Source: Mycobacterium sp. ENV421 (GTDB lineage: Bacteria > Actinomycetota > Actinomycetes > Mycobacteriales > Mycobacteriaceae). Taken from it: a stretch of 64,000 bases of DNA. The DNA lies in contig NZ_PDHO01000023.1 in assembly GCF_002887815.1 (NCBI RefSeq), positions 1 to 64,000 of the forward strand. The letters are read 5' to 3'. Every line of letters begins with the position of its first letter. Position 1 is the stretch's first letter. The notes beneath the pieces were generated by a model. The model had not been told where the DNA came from. It was given only the letters and a program-made list of their open reading frames with translations, and made no database searches. The translations under genes were made by a program, and so were the position numbers. This document shows positions 36,455 through 44,487 of the stretch, piece after piece.

Positions 36455-36500
36455 CTGCTCAACCCGAGAGCCCCGCGGTCCGCATCCGGACCCGGGGCTC
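36421..36500 (+). promoter_or_regulatory. Candidate Phe/Tyr ribosome-mediated attenuator
   Basis: Three exclusive pairings are visible. 1:2 is an 8-bp hairpin (36421-36428 with 36436-36443) that includes the last Tyr codon. 2:3 pairs 36428-36440 with 36470-36482 (11 of 13 bases) and would block the terminator. 3:4 pairs 36468-36482 with 36487-36500 (14 bp, one bulged base, loop CATC) and is followed by GTCTCTTGTG. Stalling at the Phe/Tyr codons would open 1:2, favour 2:3 and allow readthrough into chorismate mutase. Confidence 0.6.
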
Positions 36501-36526
36501 GTCTCTTGTGTGAGGCCCGGGATCGA

Positions 36527-36565
36527 ATGAGACCAGACCCACACACGAGGAGAACGAAGCGATGA
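36527..36565 (+). CDS. Second upstream ORF overlapping the chorismate mutase start
   Basis: ATG 36527 opens 12 codons (MRPDPHTRRTKR) ending in TGA 36563-36565, which overlaps the chorismate mutase ATG at 36562 (ATGA). The annotated M. tuberculosis Rv0948c begins with a similar MRPEP in frame with the enzyme. Here that segment is out of frame, so it would be a coupling uORF rather than part of the protein. Confidence 0.4.
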   Translation: MRPDPHTRRTKR

Positions 36566-36834
36566 CTCTGGAAATGGTTCCTGAAGCCGAGAACAACATC
36601 GACAGCCTGCGCGGCGAGATCGACCGCCTCGACGCCGAGATCCTGGCGGCGGTCAAGCGCCGCACCGAGGTGTCCCAGGCGATCGGCCGAGCCCGGATGG
36701 CGTCCGGCGGCACCCGGCTGGTGCACAGCCGTGAGATGAAGGTCATCGAGCGCTACAGCGAGCTGGGCCAGGACGGCAAGGATCTGGCGATGCTGCTGCT
36801 GCGCATGGGCCGCGGCCGGCTCGGGCACTCCTAG
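36562..36834 (+). CDS. Chorismate mutase, AroQ type
   Basis: This 90-aa all-helical enzyme converts chorismate to prephenate, the first step to Phe and Tyr. IDSLRGEIDRLDAEILAAVKRRTEVSQAIG and GTRLVHSREMKVIERY contain the Arg/Lys/Glu positions of the AroQ-delta active site. The mycobacterial cytosolic enzyme (Rv0948c) is weakly active alone and is activated by binding DAHP synthase; the C-terminal LLLRMGRGRLGHS is part of that contact. The ribosome binding site GAGGAGA lies upstream. A leader peptide and hairpins precede it. Its stop shares CTAG with the convergent acyltransferase stop. Confidence 0.94.
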   Translation: MTLEMVPEAENNIDSLRGEIDRLDAEILAAVKRRTEVSQAIGRARMASGGTRLVHSREMKVIERYSELGQDGKDLAMLLLRMGRGRLGHS

Positions 36835-38855
36835 CGCACGGCGTCCAAGAGCCAGGGCGTCATCCACTTGACCGCGTTCGGCGTGGGGTGCACGCCGTCG
36901 ATGCGGACCTGAACACCGTTGATCTTGTTGGTGTAGCCGCCGTTCGGCGCGAGCTTCTTGTTCAGATCGAGCACGGTCACGTTCTTGCGATCGGCTACGA
37001 CTCTGCGCAGCAAGGCATTCCACTGGTCGACCCGGCTGGGCTGATCCTCGGGGTACAGGTTGCCGTTCGTCTGCTCACCGTGCCTGCTGTACGGCTCGGT
37101 CGCCACCACCACCAGCGCCCCCGTGGAGCCGAGGATGTCCAGCGCGTGCCGCAGTTCGCTCTCCAGGTACTTGTCGAAATCGGGCTGGCCGATGTGGGCC
37201 CACTTGCCATTCCACTTGCGGTCCACCACCTCCCAGCGGCCGACCATCATCAGCACCACATCGGGCCGGTCGTGGCCGATGCGCTGCGCCCAGCGTTCCG
37301 GCCAGGCGTCGCATTCCGGCTTCTGTTCCAGGCTCTGCCCGGAGTAGCGGTACGGGCCGCCTCGGACCAGGCCGCAGCCGATGGTGGTGCGGTCCAGGAA
37401 ATTGATGCCGGGGGTGGGCGGCAGATACCGCATCATCGTCCACCCGATGGAGTCACCGAACACCGACACGGTGTGCGGGCGCGGCCCGACCTGCACCGGC
37501 GCGGCCAGTCGCACCGTCTCCACCGGGGAGACCAGCGCGGCCTGGGTGACGTCGGGGCTCGACGCGTCGATGCGGGTTCCCACCGGCACGACGACGACTG
37601 CGACGGCGACGGCCGTGGCCATCGTCGCCGCCGCCAGCCGAAGCTGGGGAACGTGCACGGGTCGCCAGCGCCGAACGGGACGTTCGATGAGCCACCAGGA
37701 CCCGACCGCCGCGAGCAGCGTGATCGCGCAGCGCGCGGCGAACAGCGGGTATCCGGTCCACCCGGTGCGCTCCCCGGTGAGCACCAGGAACACCGGCCAG
37801 TGCCAGAGGTACACGCCGTAGGAGACGACGCCGAGCGCCACCAGCGGCGGGGTGGCCAGCACCCACGCCACCGGACCGTTCTGTTCGAGCGCGACACCCG
37901 CGATCACCGAGACGGCGGCCACGGCGACGACGATCAGCAGGCCGTTGCGGAATTCGGCGGCGCTGCCGGTCGCGACGTGCGTGATCGCGGCAAGGACCGC
38001 CACTCCGGCAACCGGCACCCCCGCGGCCAGCCAGCGGCCCCACCGCGACCGGATCAGCGGCCAGCCCGCCATCATCGCCGGCCAGTCCCGCACCAGCAGT
38101 GCGGCGGCCGCGGCCCCGATCAGCAGCGCCTGCGCACGGGTGTCGGTGCCGAAGTACACGCGGTTGAGCGAGTCGTCGTCGGCCATCAGGATCGCCTCGG
38201 TGGCCGACGCCGCCGTTCCGACGAGGGCGAGGACCAGCACAGCCCACCGGACCGCGGTGATGGTCGGCGTCTTCTTGCGACGGCGGGCGATCACGGCCAG
38301 CAACACCGCCACCGCCGCGATGAGCACCGGCCAGATCAGGTAGTACTGCTCCTCGACGCCCAGCGACCAGGTGTGTTGCAGCGGTGAGGGCGGAGCGCCC
38401 TGGCTGAAGTAGTCGGTCTGGTGCGACACGAACGCCCAGTTCGCCATCCACAGGAACGCGGCGACCGCATCGTTGCGCAAGCCGCTGACGGCGTCGGGCG
38501 GGAACAGCAGCCGCGCAGCGATCACCGCCAGCACCATCAACAGCAGCGCGGGTAGCAGCCTGCGGGCCCGTCGTACCCAGAACGCGCCGAGGTCGAGCTG
38601 GCCGGTGCGACCGATCTCGTCGAGCAGCAGCGAGGTGATGAGGAAGCCGCTGAGCACGAAGAAGACGTCGACGCCGATGAATCCGCCTGCGACACCGGGG
38701 ATTCCGCTGTGTCCGATCAGAACGAGTGCGACGGCGACCCCGCGGATCCCGTTGAGCGCGGGAATGCCCGAGCCGCGGGGCCGTGGCCTGCGCAGTTGGC
38801 TCGGTTGCGAGACGGGATCAACCCAGGGACTTTGCGCAAAGACGCGCGCCGTCAC
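36831..38855 (-). CDS. Acyltransferase-3 / SGNH fusion membrane protein (OafA-like)
   Basis: This 674-aa protein has an N-terminal acyltransferase-3 domain with about ten membrane helices (ALNGIRGVAVALVLIGHSG, FFVLSGFLITSLLL, FWVRRARRLLPALLL). A C-terminal extracytoplasmic SGNH hydrolase-like domain follows (VSVFGDSIGW; VRIDGVHPTPNAVKW). Such fusions O-acetylate or succinylate cell-surface glycans: the membrane domain moves the acyl group and the SGNH domain passes it to the sugar. The target here is unknown. Confidence 0.88.
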   Translation of the reverse strand: MTARVFAQSPWVDPVSQPSQLRRPRPRGSGIPALNGIRGVAVALVLIGHSGIPGVAGGFIGVDVFFVLSGFLITSLLLDEIGRTGQLDLGAFWVRRARRLLPALLLMVLAVIAARLLFPPDAVSGLRNDAVAAFLWMANWAFVSHQTDYFSQGAPPSPLQHTWSLGVEEQYYLIWPVLIAAVAVLLAVIARRRKKTPTITAVRWAVLVLALVGTAASATEAILMADDDSLNRVYFGTDTRAQALLIGAAAAALLVRDWPAMMAGWPLIRSRWGRWLAAGVPVAGVAVLAAITHVATGSAAEFRNGLLIVVAVAAVSVIAGVALEQNGPVAWVLATPPLVALGVVSYGVYLWHWPVFLVLTGERTGWTGYPLFAARCAITLLAAVGSWWLIERPVRRWRPVHVPQLRLAAATMATAVAVAVVVVPVGTRIDASSPDVTQAALVSPVETVRLAAPVQVGPRPHTVSVFGDSIGWTMMRYLPPTPGINFLDRTTIGCGLVRGGPYRYSGQSLEQKPECDAWPERWAQRIGHDRPDVVLMMVGRWEVVDRKWNGKWAHIGQPDFDKYLESELRHALDILGSTGALVVVATEPYSRHGEQTNGNLYPEDQPSRVDQWNALLRRVVADRKNVTVLDLNKKLAPNGGYTNKINGVQVRIDGVHPTPNAVKWMTPWLLDAVR

Positions 38856-39035
38856 ACCATGCCCTCCTAGTTCTTCGGTGCTGTGAAATCTAGTTCGCAG
38901 GCACCGCTGATCAGCGCAGGCGCGCGGTCGTTTACGTCAATTCCTTGCCGCACCCGGCATACACACGTCGGCCGGGGGTTCACCTCGGGCGTTGCGGGGG
39001 GACGCGGCCGACCGGGTGGCCCGGTCGGCTGAGAT

Positions 39036-39200
39036 TCAGCAGCGCGTCAGGTCCCGGTCGACGATCTTGGGGCGCTGCGGAGCCTCGGGCAGCAACTGGT
39101 CGAGGGTCAGCATCAGGCCGGCGACGGCGCCGGAGAGTTGCGCGGTGACGAGCTCAGACACCCCTCGACGCGCAGGAGCCTGAGGAAGGCCGATCTTCAT
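39036..39200 (-). CDS. Possible small protein, 54 aa
   Basis: ATG 39198-39200 opens 54 codons (MKIGLPQAPARRGVSELVTAQLSGAVAGLMLTLDQLLPEAP...) on the same strand as, and downstream of, SSADH. It has one amphipathic/hydrophobic stretch and no recognisable family. The ribosome binding site is poor. A 22-bp palindrome sits 17 bp upstream of its start. The remainder of 38856-39035 holds nothing I can support. Confidence 0.35.
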   Translation of the reverse strand: MKIGLPQAPARRGVSELVTAQLSGAVAGLMLTLDQLLPEAPQRPKIVDRDLTRC

Positions 39201-39216
39201 GGCGCTTTGGTTACCC

Positions 39217-39238
39217 CACGCTTGCAATTGCAAGCGTG
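39217..39238. promoter_or_regulatory. 22-bp perfect palindrome (operator or terminator)
   Basis: The sequence is perfectly symmetric around AATT with core CTTGCAATTGCAAG. It lies 19 bp after the SSADH stop and 17 bp before the 54-aa ORF. As RNA it folds into a 9-bp stem with an AAUU loop but has no U tract. As DNA it resembles a MarR/TetR-type operator. A further GCGCTT/AAGCGC pair flanks it. Confidence 0.55.
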
Positions 39239-39257
39239 AAGCGCGCCACAGTTAGCA

Positions 39258-40715
39258 CTACTTGGTCAGCGCGATGTACTTGGTGTCCAGGTATTCGTCG
39301 ATGCCTTCGGTGCCGCCCTCGCGACCGAAGCCGGATTCCTTGACGCCACCGAACGGCGCGGCCGGATCGGAGATCACGCCCCGGTTCACCCCGACCATGC
39401 CGGATTCGATCGCCTCGGCGACCCGCAGCGCCCGGTCCAGCGACTCGGTGTAGATGTAGGCCGCCAGCCCGTATTCGGTGTTGTTGGCGGCGGCGACGCC
39501 GTCCTCCTCGGTGTCGAAGCCGATGATCGGCGCGACGGGCCCGAACACCTCCTCGGTGAGGATCCGCGCGGTCGGCGGGATGTCGGTGAGGACGGTGGCC
39601 GGGTAGAAATTGCCCGGCCCGCCGGGGGCCTCGCCACCGAGGGCGACCTTCGCCCCCTTCTCGACGGCGTCGTTGACGAGTTCCTGAACCTTGTTCAGCT
39701 GCTTGGTGTTGATCAGCGGCCCCAGCTTGCTCGACGGGTCCAGCCCGTTGCCCAGGTTCACCTCGGCCATGCGCTTGACGAACTTGTCGGTGAATTCCTC
39801 GATCACCGCGTTGGCGACGTGGATGCGGTTGGCCGCGGTGCACGCCTCGCCGCCGTTGCGCATCTTGGCCAGCATCGCGCCCTCGACCGCGGCATCGACG
39901 TCGGCGTCGTCGAAGACCACGAACGGAGCGTTGCCGCCCAGCTCCATCGAGGTGCGCAGCAGCTTGTCGGCGGACTGCGCGACGAGCGCCTTGCCGACCC
40001 CGGTGGAGCCGGTGAAGGTCAGCTTGCGCAGCCGGCCGTCGTCGATCAGCGCCTTGGTGACCTCGCCCGGCCGGCTCGTGGGCAGGATCGACAGCACACC
40101 CTTGGGCAGACCGGCCTCGGCCATCAGCTTGGCCAGCAGCAGCATGGTCAGCGGGGTCTCCTGGGCCGGCTTGATGATCATGGTGCAGCCGGCCGCGAAC
40201 GCGGGGCCGATCTTGCGGGTTCCCATGGCCAGCGGGAAGTTCCACGGCGTGATCGCGTAACAGGGGCCGACGGGTTGCTTGGTGACAATGATGCGGCCGG
40301 TACCGGCCGGCGACGGGGTGTAGCGGCCGCCGATGCGCACCGCCTCCTCGGCGAACCAGCGGAAGAACTCGGCGCCGTACTTGACCTCACCCATGCTCTC
40401 GGCGACGACCTTGCCCATCTCCAGGGTCATCAGCGCGGCGAGATCGTCGGCGCGGTCGATGATCGTCTCGAACACCGAACGCAGGATCTCGCCACGATCC
40501 CGCGCCGGGGTGGCTGCCCACTTCGCCTGCACCGCGCACGCGGCATCGAGGGCGGCGACGGCGTCCTCGGCGGTGGCGTCGGCCACCGTCGCGATGACCT
40601 CGTCGTTCGACGGGTCGAAGACCTCGAAGGTGGACGACCCCGGCCGCTCTTCTCCGCCGATCCACAAACCTGTGGGAACCGACGACAACAGCCGTTCAAT
40701 GTCTGGGGTGCTCAT
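39258..40715 (-). CDS. gabD: Succinate-semialdehyde dehydrogenase (aldehyde dehydrogenase family)
   Basis: This 485-aa NAD(P)-dependent enzyme oxidises succinate semialdehyde to succinate. It shows PWNFPLAMGTRKIGPAFAAGC, the cofactor loop FTGSTGVGKALV, the general-base region MELGGNAPFVV and catalytic Cys in GGEACTAANR. ATG 40715 was chosen, although GGAGGT abuts it with almost no spacing; GTG 40742 in the same frame is an alternative. It could feed GABA or 2-oxoglutarate-derived carbon into the TCA cycle. Confidence 0.87.
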   Translation of the reverse strand: MSTPDIERLLSSVPTGLWIGGEERPGSSTFEVFDPSNDEVIATVADATAEDAVAALDAACAVQAKWAATPARDRGEILRSVFETIIDRADDLAALMTLEMGKVVAESMGEVKYGAEFFRWFAEEAVRIGGRYTPSPAGTGRIIVTKQPVGPCYAITPWNFPLAMGTRKIGPAFAAGCTMIIKPAQETPLTMLLLAKLMAEAGLPKGVLSILPTSRPGEVTKALIDDGRLRKLTFTGSTGVGKALVAQSADKLLRTSMELGGNAPFVVFDDADVDAAVEGAMLAKMRNGGEACTAANRIHVANAVIEEFTDKFVKRMAEVNLGNGLDPSSKLGPLINTKQLNKVQELVNDAVEKGAKVALGGEAPGGPGNFYPATVLTDIPPTARILTEEVFGPVAPIIGFDTEEDGVAAANNTEYGLAAYIYTESLDRALRVAEAIESGMVGVNRGVISDPAAPFGGVKESGFGREGGTEGIDEYLDTKYIALTK

Positions 40716-40765
40716 ACCTCCATCATGTACACCTTTGGTCACCTCGTCACACTAGGGTCGAACGA

Positions 40766-42415
40766 ATGACTGGAGACATTTCCGCCACGCCTGAATGGAA
40801 CGCGCTGAGTCGCCACCACGACCAGATCGCCGGGAAGCACCTCCGCGAGTTTTTCCACGAAGATCCCGCCCGCGGCCGCGAGCTCACGCTGACCGTCGGC
40901 GACCTGTACATCGACTACAGCAAGCACCGCGTCACCCGGGAGACGCTGTCTCTGCTGGTGGATCTCGCCCGCGCCGCGAACCTCGAACAGCATCGCGACG
41001 CCATGCTGTCCGGCCAGCACATCAACACCTCCGAGGACCGTGCAGTGCTGCACACCGCACTGCGTCTGCCGCGTGACGCCACGCTGGAGGTCGACGGCCA
41101 GAACGTGGTCGCCGACGTGCACCAGGTGCTCGACGCGATGGGCGACTTCACCGACCGGCTGCGCAGCGGCGAGTGGACCGGCGCCACCGGCGAGCGGATC
41201 AAGACCGTCGTCAACATCGGCATCGGCGGCTCGGATCTGGGCCCGGTGATGGTGTATCAGGCGTTGCGGCACTATGCCGACGCCGGCATCTCTGCGCGGT
41301 TCGTCTCCAACGTCGATCCTGCCGACCTGGTCGCCAAGCTCGACGGACTCGACCCTGCCACAACGCTTTTCATCATCGCCTCCAAGACGTTCTCGACGCT
41401 GGAGACACTGACCAACGCCACCGCCGCCCGGCGCTGGCTCACCGACGCTCTCGGCGACGCCGCGGTGTCGAAGCACTTCGTCGCGGTGTCGACGAACAAG
41501 AAGCTGGTGGACAGCTTCGGCATCAACACCGCCAACATGTTCGGCTTCTGGGACTGGGTGGGCGGCCGCTACTCGGTGGATTCAGCGATCGGCCTGTCGG
41601 TGATGGCGGTGATCGGCCGGGAGGCGTTCGCCGACTTCCTGTCCGGTTTCCACATCGTCGACCGTCACTTCGCCACCGCCCCTTTGGAATCCAACGCGCC
41701 GGCACTGCTCGGGCTGATCGGCCTGTGGTACTCCGACTTCTTCGGCGCCGAGACCCGTGCGGTGCTGCCGTACTCGAATGACCTGTCCCGGTTCGCGGCG
41801 TATCTGCAGCAGCTGACGATGGAGTCCAACGGCAAGTCGGTGAAGGCCGACGGTTCCCCGGTGACGACGCCGACCGGCGAGATCTTCTGGGGCGAACCGG
41901 GAACCAACGGCCAGCACGCGTTCTACCAACTGCTGCACCAGGGCACCCGGTTGGTGCCCGCCGACTTCATCGGGTTCTCCCAGCCCATCGACGACCTGCC
42001 GACCGCCGACGGCACGGGCAGCATGCACGACCTGCTGATGAGCAACTTCTTCGCCCAGACCCAGGTGCTGGCGTTCGGCAAGACCGCCGAGGAGATCGCG
42101 GCCGAAGGCACCCCGGCCAATGTCGTTCCGCACAAGGTGATGCCGGGCAACCGGCCGAGCACGTCGATCCTGGCGGACCGGCTGACCCCGTCGGTGGTCG
42201 GCCAGCTGATCGCGCTCTACGAACATCAGGTGTTCACCGAAGGCGTGATCTGGGGTATCGACTCGTTCGACCAGTGGGGCGTCGAGCTGGGCAAGACGCA
42301 GGCGAAGGCGCTGCTCGGGGTGATCACCAGTGACGGCTCGCCGCCCAAGCAGACCGACAGCTCGACCGACGAGCTGGTGCGCCGCTACCGGGCGGAACGG
42401 GGCCGGACTCGCTGA
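40766..42415 (+). CDS. pgi: Glucose-6-phosphate isomerase
   Basis: This 549-aa glycolytic/gluconeogenic enzyme interconverts glucose-6-phosphate and fructose-6-phosphate. Family signatures are NIGIGGSDLGPVMV, SKTFSTLET, the PGI pattern FGFWDWVGGRYS, the active-site Glu in MESNGKSVK, and GIDSFDQWGVELGK near the C-terminus. It is divergent from SSADH and orthologous to Rv0946c. Confidence 0.97.
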   Translation: MTGDISATPEWNALSRHHDQIAGKHLREFFHEDPARGRELTLTVGDLYIDYSKHRVTRETLSLLVDLARAANLEQHRDAMLSGQHINTSEDRAVLHTALRLPRDATLEVDGQNVVADVHQVLDAMGDFTDRLRSGEWTGATGERIKTVVNIGIGGSDLGPVMVYQALRHYADAGISARFVSNVDPADLVAKLDGLDPATTLFIIASKTFSTLETLTNATAARRWLTDALGDAAVSKHFVAVSTNKKLVDSFGINTANMFGFWDWVGGRYSVDSAIGLSVMAVIGREAFADFLSGFHIVDRHFATAPLESNAPALLGLIGLWYSDFFGAETRAVLPYSNDLSRFAAYLQQLTMESNGKSVKADGSPVTTPTGEIFWGEPGTNGQHAFYQLLHQGTRLVPADFIGFSQPIDDLPTADGTGSMHDLLMSNFFAQTQVLAFGKTAEEIAAEGTPANVVPHKVMPGNRPSTSILADRLTPSVVGQLIALYEHQVFTEGVIWGIDSFDQWGVELGKTQAKALLGVITSDGSPPKQTDSSTDELVRRYRAERGRTR

Positions 42416-42425
42416 GCCGGGTTCG

Positions 42426-43175
42426 CTAGGCGAACAGCTTGGCGAATCGGGTCGGCACGACCTTCATCAGCGCCACCAGCGGAATCCACGGCCACCCGGG
42501 CACGATCGCCCGTCCGGGTTCCCGCTCGATGGCGGCGACGATCTGGCGCACGCCGGTGTCGGTGTCGACCATCAGCATCGTGGTTGTCGATTTCGCGGTC
42601 ATCTCCGACTCGATGTACCCGGGTTCGATGACGGTGACTCTGATTGGGCCAGAGGCATATTCGGCCCGCAGAGATTCACCCAGCGAGCTGAGCCCGGCCT
42701 TGCTCGCCGCGTAGGCGGCCTTGACGCCGGGAACCCCGCGGTTGCCCATCACGCTCGACATCAACACCAGATGCCCCGAGCCCGCCGCCCTGAACATCGC
42801 CAGCGCCGCTTCGATCTGCACCAGCGCCGACACCAGGTTGGTTTCGATGGTGGCCTTGTTGGCCCACACTTTGCCGGCGCCGAGTGGGGCGCCCTTGCCG
42901 ATCCCGGCGTTGACGATGACCCGGTCGATGCCGCCGAGCTGATCGGAGAGTTCGGCGAACACGGCGGGCACCCGGTCGTGGTCGTCGACGTCGAGGGCGG
43001 CGACGGCAACCGTGATGTCCGGGTGTCGCCCGACCAGTTCGGCCTTCAGCTCGTCGAGGCGGTCCAGACGGCGCGCGCACAACGCCAGATCGCGACCTTT
43101 GGCCGCGAACGCCCGGGCCATCCCGGCCCCGAGTCCGGAACTCGCCCCGGTGATGAGGATCTTCTGGCGTCTCAC
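42426..43175 (-). CDS. Short-chain dehydrogenase/reductase (Rv0945-like)
   Basis: This 249-aa classical SDR has the cofactor motif TGASSGLGAGMARAF, NAGIG and the Ser/Tyr-xxx-Lys region LMSSVMGNRGVPGVKAAYAASKAG. The C-terminus is hydrophobic and basic (WIPLVALMKVVPTRFAKLF), perhaps membrane-associating. The substrate is unknown. It follows fpg on the same strand with a 13-bp gap. Confidence 0.86.
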   Translation of the reverse strand: MRRQKILITGASSGLGAGMARAFAAKGRDLALCARRLDRLDELKAELVGRHPDITVAVAALDVDDHDRVPAVFAELSDQLGGIDRVIVNAGIGKGAPLGAGKVWANKATIETNLVSALVQIEAALAMFRAAGSGHLVLMSSVMGNRGVPGVKAAYAASKAGLSSLGESLRAEYASGPIRVTVIEPGYIESEMTAKSTTTMLMVDTDTGVRQIVAAIEREPGRAIVPGWPWIPLVALMKVVPTRFAKLFA

Positions 43176-43188
43176 CGGGGCAGCTTAT

Positions 43189-44052
43189 CTACTTGAGCAG
43201 CTTCGACATCCGCCGGTCGGCCAGCACCTTGCCCCCGGTCTGACACGTCGGGCAGTACTGAAACGACTTGTCGACGAAGGACACCTCGCGCACGGTGTCA
43301 CCGCACACCGGGCAGGGCAGCCCGGTACGGGCATGCACCCGCAGTCCGGATCGCTTCTCCCCCTTGAGGGTTGCCGCCTGCTGCCCCACCGAGCGCTGCA
43401 CGGCGTCGGTCAGCACGGCGATCATCGCGTCGTGCAGGGCGCCGAGTTGTGCGGCGGTGAGCTTGTTGGCCGTCGCGAACGGCGACAGTTTCGCGACGTG
43501 CAGGATCTCGTCGCTGTAGGCGTTGCCGATTCCGGCGATCACCTTCTGGTCGGTGATCACCGTCTTGATCCGCCCGGTGTGCGGCTTGAGGATGTCCGCG
43601 AGTTGTTCGGGGCCGATCTCCAGCGCGTCGGGGCCCAGCGTTGCGATGCCGGGCACCGCGGCCGGGTCGGCGACGATCCACACCGCGAGTCGCTTCTGGG
43701 TGCCTGCCTCGGTCAGGTCGAAACCGGGCGCCTCGCCGGGCGTTCCGAGGTGCACCCGCAGGCCGATCGGGCCCTTACCCGGCTTGAGCGGGGCGGCCGC
43801 GAGCTTGTCGCTCCACTTCAGCCAGCCTGCCCTGGACAGATGGGTGATCAGCCACAGCCCACCGGCTTGCATCCCGAGGTACTTGCCCCAGCGGGCCGCG
43901 CCCGTCACGGGTTGGCCGTGCAGCGCTGTCGGCGGCGGGTCGAACGTCTTGAGCACCGACAGCGCGGCGACGTCGATGCGCCCGACCGTCCGGCCGACCG
44001 CGTGCCGACGCAGGTGGTCGGCCAAGGCCTCGACTTCGGGCAGTTCGGGCAT
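43189..44052 (-). CDS. Fpg/Nei-family DNA glycosylase, full length
   Basis: This 287-aa base-excision repair enzyme has an intact N-terminal catalytic PELPEVEAL (Pro2 nucleophile, Glu3) and Lys57 in RWGKYLG. It also has the helix-two-turn-helix region KTVITDQKVIAGIGNAYSDEILH and a C-terminal zinc finger (CPVC ... CPTC). It removes oxidised purines or pyrimidines and cleaves the abasic site. As I recall, the M. tuberculosis counterpart Rv0944 is about half this length and lacks the N-terminal domain, so this is the intact version. Confidence 0.9.
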   Translation of the reverse strand: MPELPEVEALADHLRRHAVGRTVGRIDVAALSVLKTFDPPPTALHGQPVTGAARWGKYLGMQAGGLWLITHLSRAGWLKWSDKLAAAPLKPGKGPIGLRVHLGTPGEAPGFDLTEAGTQKRLAVWIVADPAAVPGIATLGPDALEIGPEQLADILKPHTGRIKTVITDQKVIAGIGNAYSDEILHVAKLSPFATANKLTAAQLGALHDAMIAVLTDAVQRSVGQQAATLKGEKRSGLRVHARTGLPCPVCGDTVREVSFVDKSFQYCPTCQTGGKVLADRRMSKLLK

Positions 44053-44061
44053 GCGTTCAGG

Positions 44062-44454
44062 TTAGCGGCGGTCGGCGTCACGCAACGGCAGCGAGAACAG
44101 CCATCCCACGATCGACAGCGCGATCGCCGCCCAGATGGCGGTCCACCAGAACTGGTCGATCTGCAGTCCCCAGTGCGTGGTGTGGTCGGTGATCCAGGCA
44201 GTAATCCACAACATCAGCGCATTGATCACGACGTGAAACAGCCCGAGTGTGAGGATGTACAGCGGTATCGACAAGATCTGCACGACGGGTTTGATGATCG
44301 CGTTCACCACGCCGAAGACGATCGCGACGACCAGAATGATGCCGGCCCGCTGCAGCGTGGTGTCACCGCCCACGAAGCTGATGCCGGGCACGATCAGCGT
44401 CACAACCCACAGCGCAAGCCCGGTCACCGCGGCGCGGAGGAGAAACGATCCCAT
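44062..44454 (-). CDS. Phage-holin-family (PF04020-type) membrane protein
   Basis: This 130-aa protein has four transmembrane helices. It starts at ATG 44454 with GGGAG nine bases upstream; the frame extends nine codons further. The pattern FGVVNAIIKPVVQILSIPLYILTLGLFHVVINALML is characteristic of the widespread mycobacterial superfamily IV holin-like proteins, whose function is not known. It lies between cobF and fpg on the same strand. Confidence 0.83.
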   Translation of the reverse strand: MGSFLLRAAVTGLALWVVTLIVPGISFVGGDTTLQRAGIILVVAIVFGVVNAIIKPVVQILSIPLYILTLGLFHVVINALMLWITAWITDHTTHWGLQIDQFWWTAIWAAIALSIVGWLFSLPLRDADRR

Positions 44455-44487
44455 GCGGGGATTCTCCCAGAAGCCGGGCAATCCGGA

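Noticed and set aside
34260..36530. Long + strand frame opposite uvrD1
   Set aside because: UvrD1 has every helicase motif on the minus strand; the + frame is compositionally a shadow.
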